Assembly: GCF_020740795.1 (NCBI RefSeq)
Contig: NC_067284.1
Span: 99,935,440 to 99,999,439 of the forward strand
Direction of reading: 5' to 3'
DNA: 64,000 nucleotides
Source of the DNA: Apus apus
Taxonomy: Eukaryota > Chordata > Aves > Apodiformes > Apodidae
Positions 32,736 to 45,900 of this stretch are shown here, piece after piece (positions within the stretch are counted from its first letter, which is position 1; each line of letters starts with the position of its first letter). Position numbers and translations under genes: made by a program. The notes under the pieces are model-generated. The model made no database searches and was not told where the DNA came from. It saw only the letters and a list, made by a program, of their open reading frames with translations.

Positions 32736-32770
32736 CCGGTGCCGGTGCCGGTGCTGCCGGTGCTGCCGCC
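32736..32770 (+). repeat. GCCGGT / GCTGCCGGT short tandem repeat
   Basis: Units of GCCGGT repeat three times, then GCTGCCGGT variants follow. A GC-rich short tandem repeat in the 5' part of TULP4 intron 1; possibly length-polymorphic. Confidence 0.8.
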
Positions 32771-33196
32771 GCGCTCAGCGCCGCGGCCCCGGGCGCCCCG
32801 CACGCCGGGCAGCGCTGGGGCCGTCCCCGCCGCTCCCGGGGGCCGCCCGAGCGGGGTGTCTGCCGCCGGCCTCCGCTCTGCCCCGGCGCCCGGGCGTTTT
32901 CCTGTGGTTCCCATCCCCTTGGTTATTTTTCCTGCGCTCCCCCGAGGCCCCCGCCTTTCCCGGGGGGTGGGCAGGGGGGCAGGGGGCTCGGAAATGGCGA
33001 TACGGTAAAAATTGGCGTAGGGAGTTCAACTCCTTCGCGTTCTTTTGTGCTGTGTCTGCGCATCATGGCTTTCCACAAACGTCTGTGCGCGAACGCGGTC
33101 GAGCACCTTGGCTTCCTAAAGGTTTCCTGAAAAGGGCAGGAACAATTTAGCGGTTCTGTACTTAAATTCGACTTGGACAGTAAAACATACGGTTAA

Positions 33197-33410
33197 ACCA
33201 GCTGGATGGGGTCAGATCAAAGGTCCGTCTAGTTCAGATTCCAGTTCCTGCAAGTGGCAAGCAGCAGATGCTTAGGGAGCACCCTAACAACTGGGTGAGC
33301 ATGTTGTGAGGCTTTGGGAAACCAGCCAGACCTCCAGCTATCTGAGGCTCAGGGACCTCCTGAGTCAAGTCCGACGTTTGAGTGTTGAAGAGCCTTCTTT
33401 TTTCTGTGAC
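33197..33410 (-). mobile_element. Ancient CR1-like fragment
   Basis: CCAGCTGGATGGGGTCAGAT then CAAAGGTCCGTCTAGTTCAG resembles the inverted 3' portion of old amniote CR1 elements (TCAGACCAAAGGTCCATCTA family). The GCAGATGCTTAGGGAGCACC stretch probably continues it. Boundaries and subfamily are uncertain. Confidence 0.6.
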
Positions 33411-36400
33411 TTAAGATATGTTTTCACAAAAGAATGAGGCAAAGACCCCCTTAATAGAAAAGGTTTTTGTCTTAAAAAAATAATGATAAATTATTGTCAT
33501 AGGCAATTTCGTTTTGCCAGGATGAGATTTGCCTGTCTAAGGGTTACTGATTCATGAACAACATCTTGTGTTCTAAGTGGGGGCATTTGCAGCAGATACT
33601 TTCTACACATATGAAAGCTGTAAGGAACACAGTTTTTTTTTAATGTCTGTTTTTTACAAATAATTTGCAAACTTAAGACTTAAAATCTAAAATATTTGTT
33701 TAATAAAATGCAATACAGTAAGAGCTTGCTTAAAATAGCAAGTGTTTTACTGTGATACAATATTGACAGCTTTGAAGATGATTTGTGAACCAGCTCCTCC
33801 TTGAAGAGGAGTTAACTCCTTGAAGAGTTAACTTACATAAAAATAAGAGGTTTATTAATGGAACAGATTTCTCATTATATCGAGATTTCTGGTAAAATTA
33901 TTTCATTAATAGCATCATAGATTTTTCCATAATAGTAACATTGTGGTGATCCATAGGGGTGTTAGCTATCGACTTGGTCCTGCAATCCTGATTCAAGAAA
34001 TAGCTTCATGCTAGGAGCTTCTAACCTGATTGCTCTTACAAGGAATATTAGCACGAGTGGGCCTAATTTTTCACAGGCAGTATGAATGTCAAGCAAAGCA
34101 GAGCTATTTCAAAAAAATTTTATATCCCCCCACGCCCCCAGTGGAATTTTAGGAAAAAGTCATTATCAGTTTCTTAGGGGCTGGAAGGAGGTGGTGGGTT
34201 GGGGGATGTGTATGTATATAGGTAGATATTTATAAGATTAAAAAATAGCTTGTAAAATTGAGAGCTATAACTGTTGTGAATTACTTTCAAGGAAAGATGA
34301 TTTGGTTTTTTGTACAACACATCACTGCTTCTAACAGCAGACTGTAGAATTTCTTCTCACCTAGTCAACAGGTGTTCATTCTAATATTCGTAACATATTT
34401 CACCATTCTATAAAAAAAAACCATTGACTTTGAACTATACTGAGCTCCTGATGGAGAGTTAAAAATATTTGATATATTTTCTTCAGTAAGTTGGTGAATA
34501 GATTTAAGTGGTTCTGTTGTAAGCTTGCACCAAGTTAACCCTCCTTAGCTCACTGAATCACTTTTATGATGAAGTAATGATTGGTACAGCTGAACTTTCA
34601 AATAAAACTAGAAACTCTAGAAAAAGTTGTACTTGTTTTATGTAATTATTAAGAATACTTGTAATACATAGCTAGTAACAGAACTTTTCATTAGTAGGTT
34701 TCCAAGCACCTTGCAAAAGAATTCAGTGTAATTATTCTCTTCTTATCTGAGGGTAATTATTCTCATCAAGCGCTCATGAAGAGATCATTGTCTGGCTGTG
34801 ATTGCTGTAAGAAGCTCTATAAGAAGGTCTAACAATTAAATCAGATTTTTAATTTAAATTTTTTTTACGACAAAAGCCCCACAAATTCACCTTTCTGTTG
34901 TGTACAGATTTCTGTTGTGTACAGATTCCTGTTGTAGCATTTTTATTTTGTTTAATGATGCCTGAGGTAATTTTGCACTGTACCTTCCATACCAAGGTTG
35001 GAAGCTAAGCCTATGCTTTAAGTAAAATAGACTTTTCTTGGAGTCAGAAGAGACCCCGTTGAAGACTGAACCAAATGCATTGATGAGTTAGAGAATTATT
35101 CAGGACAGTTCCTGGTAAGGTGATTGAAGTGCTAATGGGGCATGCCTCTAATTCAGTTATCAGGGAATCTGCCTACTAAGAGTTTGTACAGGTTTCTGTT
35201 GTTATCTGTCAGGAAGAAAAAACTACTGTCACTACTGTCTGTGTGAATGAGTGAGTTACATGGCCAGCACCCTCAAATCTTTTTTGTTTTCCTTCATTTT
35301 GACTTTGCAGAGCTGGTAGAAATGGTACAGAATCTCATATTTTACGTTTTTGACTGGAACCACCAGTTCCAACCACCGTCAGTGTGCCATTTTTGTAATC
35401 TATTTGGTTCCAAAAGAAGCATCTGATGCTAGAGGTGAGACATGCACACCTTTAAATTTTTGTTTTCCAACTACCTCACCGCTTGGGATGTGGAGATGAT
35501 TATCAGTAATTCTATTATTGGTGCATTTTAATAGTTTAGTTTAGGACTTGAGGTCTTCCATTGGGTTAGTATTTTACAAAATAGGACAGAAATGCATATA
35601 TTTATTTTTTAATTTAAGACAGTACATTAAAGCATAATCTTTTAGGGATAAAATGCAAATTAGGAAATACACAAAAGAACTGATAATAGAAGGATTATAA
35701 TTTGGGAATGGTATAGTCTACTGTATAATAAATAGCATGGGAACTGTATTTCCAGATAGTGTAACCCTGTCCAGAAACATGGGATCATATAACTTAGGTC
35801 AAAGTTGTAAAACCCTCATTAAAGAGGAGGAGGGCTTACCTACTGCAAGGAGATGTTTGCCAGCAGTCTTACAAGTGTAGTCAGTGATGTCAGTTGACTC
35901 TCTGTAGAAGCAATGCCCACTTGTTGGCAGGTTAGTGTGTAGACTCCACTGAGATCAGCGTGCATTCGGATTATTTGGGAAAAAAAAAAAAAGTCCAGGA
36001 GAAAATGTTCTGAGAGGTCCAGTTCCAGGAAGTTGTTTTTCTGCTTATTTCTATGTTAATTGGTTTTGTGCAATTCTTGTTTCATTGAATGCTTTTATAT
36101 TGGGTCCGTTATGTTTTGTTATTTTTAACTAATGCCTTTGTTTACAACATTTTACAGTACTTATAACTTTAATAACTTTTAAATGGTCTATGGTAATAGT
36201 TTTCACTTTGTGCTTATACCCATGAAAGACCATGGTATTACTTAGCTGCACCTCATATCTTTGGTAGTTATAATATATCAAAGCTGATCTGAAGAACCTC
36301 CCACTGGAAAGCTGAACTGTTTATGGAGGTCGTGAGTCATTTGTGATTGTTGCTTTCTGGATAGTTTCAGAACTAACTGACCCAGCTGGTAGTCATACAC

Positions 36401-38062
36401 TTTCCTAGTACCCTGGATTTGAATAGTCTCCAATAGCTTTGTCTAGTGCAAAGTACTTTTTGCAAAGCATGCACTTGAGGATTAACTCTCCCATTGGAAT
36501 ACAAAGATCAAGCACTTCTCAGTACTGATATCAATCCATCCTATCAGTTCTTCCTCTGCTTTGTACGTGTGATGGAATAGATTCCTCTCCTTTGAAAACA
36601 CTCCTCTCATTAAATATTTGTTAAAGGGAATATCTTGTATCTAAACTTATTTCTAAATAAAAATCTTAATCTATCTCGTTTCACTAGTTTGAATAATAAT
36701 TGCCAAGTAAGAATTGGAAGAAGGCCAAACTTGTTCACATAGCACTTTAAAGAAAATTGCTTCAAATACTTTGCCAATGGTACCTGGCACCATTTAAGCA
36801 AACAGAGGACATAGAAAGGAGCCATAAGTGTTGGACACAATATGAAAGAAGATAATATTTCTGTATGTAAATTAAGAATACTATAGAAGAGCAATGTTTT
36901 TGAAGATTAAGTAGCAGAAAATTATTGTAAAGAGCAAAGGTTGGCTGCCCATTGTGATTCTGATGGATCACAGTCCATAGGAGGCTCTTTAGTTGGAGAA
37001 AGACCATGGCTAAGAAAATTGTCAGAGGAAGAGAGTCCCTGATCTTTTGAGCATCCAGGCATTACTAGCAATGTCATTGCTGCCTGTGCTTGATAAAGAA
37101 CAGATCCCTCTATTCTAATGGCACAGAAAAATGACTTCTGGAAAACCCTTTCAGTTGAAAATAACTAAAAAAACCCCACCAAAACCCTAACCCCAAAGAT
37201 CTACCTGTCGAAAATCTGGCTAAAATACACAAAAAATAGATTGTCTAACAGAAATCTTCTTTAGCAGATAATATAGGCTGTTGATAATATTGTATAAATA
37301 TATTAAAAATGTTACCCACAAGCTATTGTAAGTGTTAAGTAAAACACTTTGAAGTGAATTCAGCTAAGGGAGAAAGAGGAAGAGTTACTTATTTGTGGTG
37401 TGTTCCCCAGCTCTCGTGAGCGATGCAAGTATATTAAGAACTGTAACTATATAAATAACTTGGCTGCCATACAAGTGCCCTACGTAGTGTTTGGAAATGA
37501 GGGAATTAAACAGTGTAGGTGTTGAACCAGCTTCAGATATTTTACCTTCCTTTTTCCTTTGTTTTTTAGTAGTTGTGAATTTATACAATCTCTTTTTGAA
37601 CCCTTGATAGCTTTAGCATCCACTGCATCCTATGATACAAGAATAACTGAAGTGTAAGTGTCCAATTTTGGTTAGGCTGTTGCCATCATAAGAGTTAGAA
37701 TCCTCTGCTCCTTTAATTTTGTGTAGTGTAAAACCGTGTTATTTTTAATTTGTAAAGCTTTTCATCAAACTTGTGTGGCTAAAGTTGAATACTTGATGTG
37801 TACATACGGAATTTAAGGCCTTGTGTGCAGAATCTTTCTTTTATTTACTGAGAAATATAGAAAAAAGCTCTTAATATCACTTTCAGTTTGTTTTCGCTTT
37901 GCATTTCTCTTAAAATGGAACCTGAGAACTGCTTATACACAGTTTTGCTCATAGCCATGTATCTTTTTTCATATCTGTATACAAATTGTATCTGTAGAAA
38001 CATTGTGAGCATAAAAAGCTTTATTTTGGAATGTAATTGCCAAGTTTGTGATTGTTTGCAAG
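33411..38062 (+). other. TULP4 intron 1, proximal part
   Basis: AT-rich intron with a 17-bp tandem repeat at 34892 and a repeated CTCCTTGAAGAG motif near 33795-33832. Open frames of 67-97 codons on the minus strand (36610-37007, 37845-38138) have no recognisable similarity. Confidence 0.6.
34892..34936 (+). repeat. 17-bp tandem repeat, about 2.6 copies
   Basis: TTTCTGTTGTGTACAGA occurs at 34892-34908 and 34909-34925, followed by a partial TTCCTGTTGT copy. Confidence 0.9.
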
Positions 38063-38064
38063 AA

Positions 38065-39640
38065 AGAATCACAGAATTTTCTGAGTTTGAGACCTTAAAG
38101 ATCATCAAGTTCCAACTCCCCTGCATGGGCAGGGACACCTCCCACTAGAACAGGCTGCTCAGAGCCCCATCCCACCTGCCCTTGAACAACTCCAGAGATA
38201 GAGCCCCCACAACATCCCTGGGCAGCCTGTTCCAGTGTCTCACCAACTTTACACTGAAGAATTTCAGCCTGATCTCTAACCTAAATCTCTCTTCTTTCAG
38301 CTTAAAACCATTACCCCTTGTCCTCTCACTGCAAGCCCCTGTAAAAAGTCCCTCCCCAGCTTTTCTGTAGCCCCTTCAGGTACTGGAAGGCCACTATGAG
38401 GTCCCCCTGGAGCCTTCTCTTCTTCAGGCTGAACAACCCCAACTCCCTCAGCCTGTCCTCATAAGAGAGCTGTTCCAGCCCTTGGATTATCTTCATGGCC
38501 CTTCTCTGGACACGTTCCAACAGGTCCACATCTTACTTGTGCTGGGGTCTCCAGAGCTGGATGCAGTATTCCAGGTGAGGTCTCACCAGGACAGAGTAGA
38601 GGGGCAGAATCACCTCTCTCAATCTGCTGGCCACACTTCTTTTGATACAGTCCAGGATGGAGTTAGCCTTCTGGGCTGCAACTGCACATTGGTGGCTCAT
38701 GTCCAGCTTTTGATCCACTAGTACCCCCAGATCCTTTTCCACAGGGCTGCTCTCAAGGGTGACCTCCCCCAGCCTGTATTCATATGTTGGGTTACCTCAG
38801 CCCAGGTGCAGGACCCTACACTTGCCCTTGTTGAACCTCATGAGGTTCACCTGGGCCCACTTCTCTAGCTTGTCCAGGTCCCTCTGGATGGCATCCTGTC
38901 CCTCTGGCATGTCAACCTCACCACCCAGCTTGGTGTCATCAGCAAACTTGTTGAGGGTGCTCTCAATGCCACTGTCAGTATTGTTAATGAAGATATTAAA
39001 CAGCACTGGGCCCAGCACTGACCCCTGAGGGACACCACTTGTCACTGTTTTCCATCTGGACTTAGAGCCATTGACCACTACCCTCTGGACACGACCATCT
39101 GGGCAGTTCCTTATCCACTGAACAGTCCACCCATCGAACCCATATCACTCCATTGAAAAGGATGTTGTGGAGGACAGTGTCAAAGGCCTTGCAGAAGTCC
39201 AGATAGGTGACATCCCCTGCTTTTTCCTCGTTGACTGATGTAGTCACTTTGTTGTAGAAAGCCACTAGGTTGGTCAGGCAGGATTTGCCCCTGGTGAAGC
39301 CGTGCTGGCTGTCCTGGATCACCTCCTTGTCCTTCACGTGCCTTAGCATGTCTTCTAGGAGGATCTGTTCCATGATCTTCCCAGGCACAGAGGTGAGGCT
39401 GACAGGTCAGTAGATCCCAGGGTCCTCCTTTCTACCCTTTTTAAATATGGGTGTAACATATCCTTTCTTCCAGTCACCAGGGACTTCACCTGACTGCCAT
39501 GACTTTTCAAATATCATGGACAGTGGTTTGGCAACTACATGTGCTAAGTCCTTCAGGACTCTGGGATTTATTTCATCAGGTCCCATGGACTTGTCTATCT
39601 TCAGGTTCCTCAGGTGATCAGATGAAGAAAGTTTTGATTC
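38065..39640 (-). mobile_element. CR1 LINE, 1.6 kb, with broken reverse transcriptase
   Basis: The longest CR1 here, on the minus strand, with its 3' terminus (AGAATCACAGAATTTTCTGA inverted) at 38065. The ORF2 pieces read, in order, [18 protein letters not shown], then [19 protein letters not shown], then [20 protein letters not shown], then the catalytic FADDTKLGG, then [19 protein letters not shown] and [20 protein letters not shown]. The frame is broken by at least one TGA (39409-39407, where related copies have Arg before PVSLTS) and by frameshifts between blocks. It lacks the 5' part of ORF2, the endonuclease and ORF1, so it is inactive. It sits in TULP4 intron 1, antisense to the gene. 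Confidence 0.96.
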
Positions 39641-42600
39641 AGATTTTGGTGTGAATTTTCTGTAGTTGAGTAGCAGAGGACAGGTATTATAACCATATTT
39701 ATCATATAGTCATAAAAAAGACTTCCCTGAATAATTTGGAAGCAGAACAGTATGTAAATTAAAGTACTCTTTTTCTATGGCCAATACTTGAACTGTCAAT
39801 CTGTGAATAAACAGTAATATATATCAGATGGTTTGATTTGCCTTTCCGGACTTGGCTTGCTCTGGAGACTTCTGAGGACTTTTCCAGTTTGATATGGGCT
39901 TCTCTCTGGCTTTGATTCGTCCTTTGTCCTCTTGAGTGTTAGGATTTGTTAGCAGATCTTTAAAGATGTTTGATGCCTAGGGCAAAGGATCCTTTATGGT
40001 AGTGTGTGTATATATATTTATTTTATTTTTAAATAAAACATTCAGAACATAAAATAGGGCTACAGCTCCCATTATCTGGTAGCTCTTTACAAATTTAATT
40101 AGATAAAATGATGTAAGTGGTTGAATTCTAGGAGAGAGATTTAAATAAATGCATTTGAATCTTATAATGACATGGGAAGCTATGCAGTAAAAAATTGCTA
40201 TCTTGCATGAATGATCAAGAGATAAAATTAAACCAGCTCATGTTACAGGCATGCAATTTGGAACCATATGCAGCTTTTTAAAGTGAAGATATAAAAAAGA
40301 AAGAAAAAAAAATAGAGGGATATGGGAAGGGATATAGTTCTTCTAAAAATACCTGTAGCCAGCCCTATTATGAATTGTGAGAGACCACCATGAGAAAGAA
40401 TTAGTCATCTTCTCTCAAAAACAAAAACTTCCGTGCAGCAACAGGGTTCTATTAAAAGCAGATACAAATCATAGGATTAAGTGATTAACTCCTGTTCCTC
40501 TGAGTCAGGCCTTCCAGAGGTGGATTCCTTCCCAATTTTGCCAGCCTGCTGAGAAGACATTCTGAATCTCTTCCTTTATACAAGTAGAATAACCCTATGG
40601 AACATGTATTAAATTCAGTATACATTATTTTGCTGTGTTGCAAAGAGGATTTTTGAATCTCGAAGTTGGTTCACCTCTAATAAGAGTGAGGAAAGTATAT
40701 TGTATAAAAAAGTATAATTTGAGCTCAGTATTAGTGCTAGGAGTGTGTACAGTACTAGTCCCTCCCTAGTATTTTCAGAAGATTAAGTACTACTTTTTAT
40801 TAATAAAGGAATTGGAAATTGCTCCTTCTTCCAAGGATTTAAACAAGGGACCACTGATCAGGGGGTGATGTTGTAGCTTAGAAGATGAGAAAGATGAGTA
40901 TATGAAAAAATTCATACAATACAGTTTAATTTTTAATACTGTGTGGGTGGGTTGGTGGGTTTTGCAATCACTATTAGTACAGAGAGTAGATGACCTGAAA
41001 AATGGTTGTTCTGGGCTAAAAGTGACCAGTAATTCTGAAACATTTAATAAAAGATAGTGTCTTGTTTTCATGAGATGCAAAAAGTAAGATCTTTCATCTC
41101 TGTCATTGGGAAGTTATATTCCAAAGGTTGGGTAGTTCCTTAAATCAGTCTTCCCCTTCCCCCTTTGGAGCTTGGTTTAAATACTTCTAGTGTGAGAAAG
41201 CTTCTAGTTGCTTCGGAGAGAAAAGATTTGTGATTTAATTTTCTGGTGCTGTGGTGACAGAATGAGCTCCTGTTGGCTTTAAATAACATTGTTCAGTGGA
41301 ACTCCAGACATACTGGGAAAGCTTTTTACCTGGTTTGGATTTTAATTTTTGTCCTTCCTTGTCGTCCAATGATGAGCATGAAAACTAAGAAATGACTGGT
41401 ATTTGTTTCATGTTGGGCAGAGAGTGAGAACTCTTCTAAAACAATCAAATGACCTTTGCATGGGAAATGATAATATAATTTTTTAATGTCGTCTCCAGGA
41501 GTAGATCTGCTACTAGTTGTCCATTTTTGGTTAAGGAAGAGATAATGGGACAGATGTGTTGTGAGGATTTGAATCATATTGATTCTCCTCCAGCTTAATT
41601 GTCACAGTTTTGACCAATACCATGGCTGATGACTGAGTGTCCATACTGAAATTTGGTTTCACTCATATTTACTTCTGGTTTTATTTTTTTGGTTGTTGTG
41701 CAGACTAAGATCTCATTGCTTTCTGAGCCTATGTGCTTGCTCAAGCTCATGGAATAATTTTTCTCCATTGGAGTATGTTAAGAGGTTTGGGCTGTTTCTT
41801 CTGCACTAGTAGGGCTACTGTGGAAGCATTGAATAAAAGATCTTCAAATCAGCAGTGATGCAGGTTGAGTGGGGAATGCAGTGGGGAGCACACTGAAGAG
41901 TACATGACTTCCTTGAATTTGTGTCTTTGGTTAGACTGGGGATTTTTGGGGTGTGTGTAGTGTATTTTCTATGGGTTTTATTTGGGTTTTGTTTGTTTTT
42001 TTTTGTTTGCTTTTGTTTTTACTGTCAATAGGACAATTTCTTCCAGTCTTTCTGGTGTTGGGTTGTGACCATATTTCCTGGATGCCGATGTTGTTATTGT
42101 CTCTGCTTTTATTGAAATTTACACTTTTTGTATATTAGGTGAGAGTGTGTTTTGTTAATACTTTCTTGTTTCCTCTACATCTTTATAGCAACTGTAGTCA
42201 GGAAAAAAAAAAATCTTAGTTTTGTTTTTTTTTTTCATTTTAAAGCACCTTGTTAAGTTAGTTGATCTAAAAATCTATGCAGAAAATTGTCCCAACTTAA
42301 AAATAAATAACAATTGCACACAGACATGCCTGGCTGCACAGCAACATCTATTTTTATAAAAGGTTTCTGTCTTGTTTTCACTTAATTTTAATGATCTGGA
42401 GTTTTAGCTTGGTTTGAAAAATCATAATGGATTTTGGCATCTTTTCCAGTCCTTCCTAGTTGGTAAGTGAGTGCGTCCTCTCAGTTGGATTCAAGAATCA
42501 TTTCTGTAGGGGAAGCCCTGCTTAGTTGTCAGATAATCTCAGGTATTCCAGTAATTCTTAGTGTGTTCGAAGTTCTGCCTCTGCTTGTTTGGTGTTTACT

Positions 42601-42807
42601 CTAGCAGGGTCTTGTGGTTGGGAAGGTGAAGTAGGCTGTAGGAGGTTGCTGCCATATAAATACAACATATGAAAAAGCAACTGCAATCCCATGTTGATGA
42701 ATTTTCTGATGAAATGTTGTTTTCATTTTTTAAATGAACCCATGTCAGTCTAAGTTAACAATTACATTTGGATTTTATTTTTGTTGTGCGTTAATTGATG
42801 ATTACAG
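39641..42807 (+). other. TULP4 intron 1, after the CR1
   Basis: AT-rich intron; no repeat family or exon was recognised. Homopolymer A and T runs only. Confidence 0.6.
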
Positions 42808-42955
42808 CAGCAGATAGTGAGTCAGAACTCCTGTACTTCTCTCCCAGTTCTATCATGAGCTTCTGTATTGCCTTGAGATACCTAATAGTCTTTTACCCTG
42901 CAGTATAATGGGAATAATGTTATTTTCCTGCTTCTCCTGGCATCACTGAGACTAG
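42808..42955 (+). mobile_element. MIR-like SINE fossil
   Basis: AGTCAGAACTCCTGTACTTC, then CCCAGTTCTATCATGAGCTT, then TTGCCTTGAGATACCTAATA, then TATAATGGGAATAATGTTAT. This is the order of the MIR core: a trait-like 'gactc..cctg', 'cagctctgcca', 'ccttgggcaagt', then 'aaaatggggataata'. Highly diverged; the call rests on motif order. Confidence 0.6.
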
Positions 42956-45900
42956 TCCACTTCTTGGTCACTGGAGGAAAGATTAAAAGTTCAGGGTTAT
43001 GTTAAAAGAAACAGTTGGACGTGAGTCAAATGTTCTCTCAACTGAAGATGAATACACTAGGTGAAGGTTAAACTAAAAAAGTTGCAGAAGGAGAGGTGAC
43101 TGAAACAGGATGGGCTAAACTATAAATATTGTTATGTGACTCCTTATTTCCTTGATTTTCATTCTCAAGACTGTGAACACTTGGCCTATCACTTAATGCC
43201 TGTAAAACATGAGACACAGCAATGATGGTAAAGTAATGATACTTTAAAATAAGAAGATTGCCAAAGTGCATGCCTGGATGACCTGTGTAGGGCACATTTT
43301 TGGACATAACCACTAGAGCACTCCTGTAGTTGAAAGACTGATGTACTTGTTTGTAGAAGGTAGTGAATCATGGAAAGGGTCTACATTGTGGCTAAATCAG
43401 AATATAGTGTGTTGAGAGTTTTGGGAGTTAACAAGGACAATTCTGTATCACTCATTCAGTTTGATTCAACAACTTTTGCATTTTTTTCTCTTTTGTAATA
43501 GAAATTGCATCTATTGACAGTTTAACTTTATTCATAGAGGTGCTTTTTGGCCGCAGATTTTTGAGTAAGGTTGTGGGAGTTTTCGTTTTCACAATCCTTT
43601 AGCAATGTCTGTGTTTACTGAAGCAGAACCAATAAAGCAGGGATGCTCTTTTGTTAAGAAGTCTCATCTATCTGCTTGGGATTGTTTCTGGATGACAGAC
43701 TCCTAATTCTTACAGCAATTTTCTTCAATACTTATTCAGCTATTATACCCGAGATTTATGTTTGAACAGTGTAGTACATGGTATGCAAAATACAATTTAT
43801 CCATGTAATAGATTTGTTAAGAGTTAAGGTTATGTAGCATAAACTTCTGCACAGCACTCTCTTTCCATTATATGTGAAGTTGGGTGCTTAGGTTAAACTG
43901 AAGAAGTGTTTTTTTAAGAGAAGGTAATATGGAATTTTCTGTTATTTGTAGACTTAAATTCATGATGCAAGTATCAGGCTGGTTCTCTTATGTAGTCAGC
44001 TGTTAATGTTCTTTTCTTGCATCTGGGTATAGATAGAGACCTTGTGAAAAGGATAATTGTACTGCAAGGCAGAGGCAAAGATACAATTCCTTAGGTCACA
44101 GAAATATACAACCCTTAGGTCACAAAGAGCTAGGAAAGAGCAGGAAGGTCTGTCCTTCTCATTTTGAGGCTTATTGTTGTTCTGGTGAGGATGGTTATTC
44201 AGAAATTTACCTCAATGTGCCATGAAAAATGCAATGAACAAAACTGCATCATTTAATGATAATCTTTCTCACTAGGTTTCTCAGGTTGTGGTGTGAGGCT
44301 TCTTGAGTGTCTCAGCTTGTGCTGTTTGCCACGTCTCTTTGTAACATGTCCGCCTTTTTCTACTTTTTGAAAGACTTATTCTGTGTCTTCATAGGTTTAC
44401 TTGCCACCTTTGAATAGCTGAGTAAATTTGGGGAGCTCTCAGGGATTTAAATTCATTCAGAGATGGTAACACTGTCATCTTTCTTGCCTTGTCTCTGTAT
44501 TTTTGAGTATCCCTTTCTGGACATGCTCTTGTGGTGCTCTGGTTGATACTGTGCATAGTTCCTCAAAGCGAAACTGTTAAGGTTTTTGCTCTGCAGACTT
44601 TGATGTTTGTTAAGTGACCTGTACTGTAGTAGTTAAGCTCTCTCTTTGAGGCTTTTCCTGCAGGATATTTCAAAGCTGTCTCTTTTAGAGTATGAATAAG
44701 TGATAATAGGGAGGGAAAAGTTGTGAGAGATGCTGGTTTCCATGCCAAATAAAACTCACAGAAGTGCACAGCTTGTTGGGCAGCATTAGGATATCTAGTG
44801 TGCTTTGCAGCACACTTGCTGTGAACTGAGAGCCAAAGGCCTTTTCTTCGGTGTTTTGGAAAATTCAGACCCAGAACTCTGATCAAAACACTATTCAGAC
44901 ACAAAATGATGTATAGTGCCTGCTCTGAAAGCCATAATTTCTCTTCTTATATTAAGGTGTTCAGACTTTGTATAGATGTGGTCCCATACTCTACTATTTG
45001 AAGGATCAAAGGCTTAAGAAACATGATACTTCAAATTGAGTTACTTGCCCAAGCACCCAAGGCATATCTTCTGCAAATTTTTTCTAGTATTTACAAACAA
45101 AGTGGGCAAAATCTTAGATTTTCCTAGAGTAGGTTTGTTTAGTCTGGGTTTGATTTTTTTTTTTTTTTTTGTCCTCTAAATTCTGAAATACTCACTGATG
45201 AGTCTAATTATAAACAAGACATTCCCTCATGCTGGTGTTAAGTCTAAATCTGCTTTGCGACAATTACCTTTTTATTAGCATAACATCAGTGGAAAGCTTG
45301 AAAATGCTGCCACTTTTCTAGCTTCCTTTCTCAGCTGGAAAAGAAATGTATAGAGTTGGTGGCTTGTTAGATCCTTAGTATCACAGAAGTTGATTTTGTG
45401 TAGTATAGTCATAACATTCTTCAGTCAAATACCCTGGCTCTTCATGATTATACCCAAAACCAGCAGGGTATCATAGTGTGTTCATAGCTTGAGCATATGA
45501 AGATGTATTTTGCTGAACCTAGGACTTGCACTGTTGGAAAGGTAGTTTCCTGCTTTCCATTGCTCATTTTTGGTGTATGTTTGTGTCATCAGGAAAAAGG
45601 AAGGAAGGAAGGAAGGAACTGGTATTATACACAGATTTTGGGCTGAGACAGGTGTATTAGTTGTCAAAGAGGTGTTTTGTCCTGTCCTGCTGCCCCAGCC
45701 CTAGTTGTGATGTATGATTATAGTAATAGCAAAAAATGTGTCCAGAAACAATCTAGCCTGAGGATAACATGCTCTCTCAGTAGTTTGCTCTCTCGTTAGC
45801 TGCATGACCAGGATAATGTCCCAGCTGGAAGGGAGCAGATCAGTCACTGGTCAGGTTGGAACCAGCTTCTAAAGACTGACCTGCTTCTGCCATATGACAC

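Larger units (their letters stand above)
32050..33110 (+). promoter_or_regulatory. TULP4: CpG island, TULP4 promoter and exon 1
   Basis: An extremely GC-rich block in an AT-rich region. It has repeated GC boxes (GGGGCGGGGC family at 32189-32218 and 32320-32350), a CACGTG E-box, and a consensus donor at 32472. Frames of 184-327 codons inside it on both strands are Arg/Gly/Ala/Pro-rich composition artefacts. Assignment to TULP4 rests on its orientation and being the only island upstream of the TULP4 coding start. Confidence 0.85.

Noticed and set aside
32147-33130. 327-codon open frame on the plus strand, and overlapping frames of 184-256 codons on both strands.
   Set aside because: All lie in a CpG island with extreme GC content, are open in several frames at once, and encode Arg/Gly/Ala/Pro-rich low-complexity sequence without a recognisable domain. 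A consensus splice donor interrupts them at 32472.
34680-34800. Possible MIR/L2-like fragment (CCAAGCACCTTGCAAAAG and nearby TAATTATTCTC repeats).
   Set aside because: Only one short landmark resembles the family; not enough ordered motifs to call.
37160-37196. Telomere-like CCCTAACCCC motif.
   Set aside because: Only a single near-unit embedded in A/C-rich sequence; not an interstitial telomeric array.
44563-44904. 113-codon minus-strand frame in TULP4 intron 1.
   Set aside because: No recognisable domain; length is within chance for this amount of AT-rich sequence and there is no codon-like pattern.
45020-45070. TTGAGTTACTTGCCCAAGCA resembling a MIR core piece.
   Set aside because: A single 20-bp resemblance without flanking MIR landmarks.
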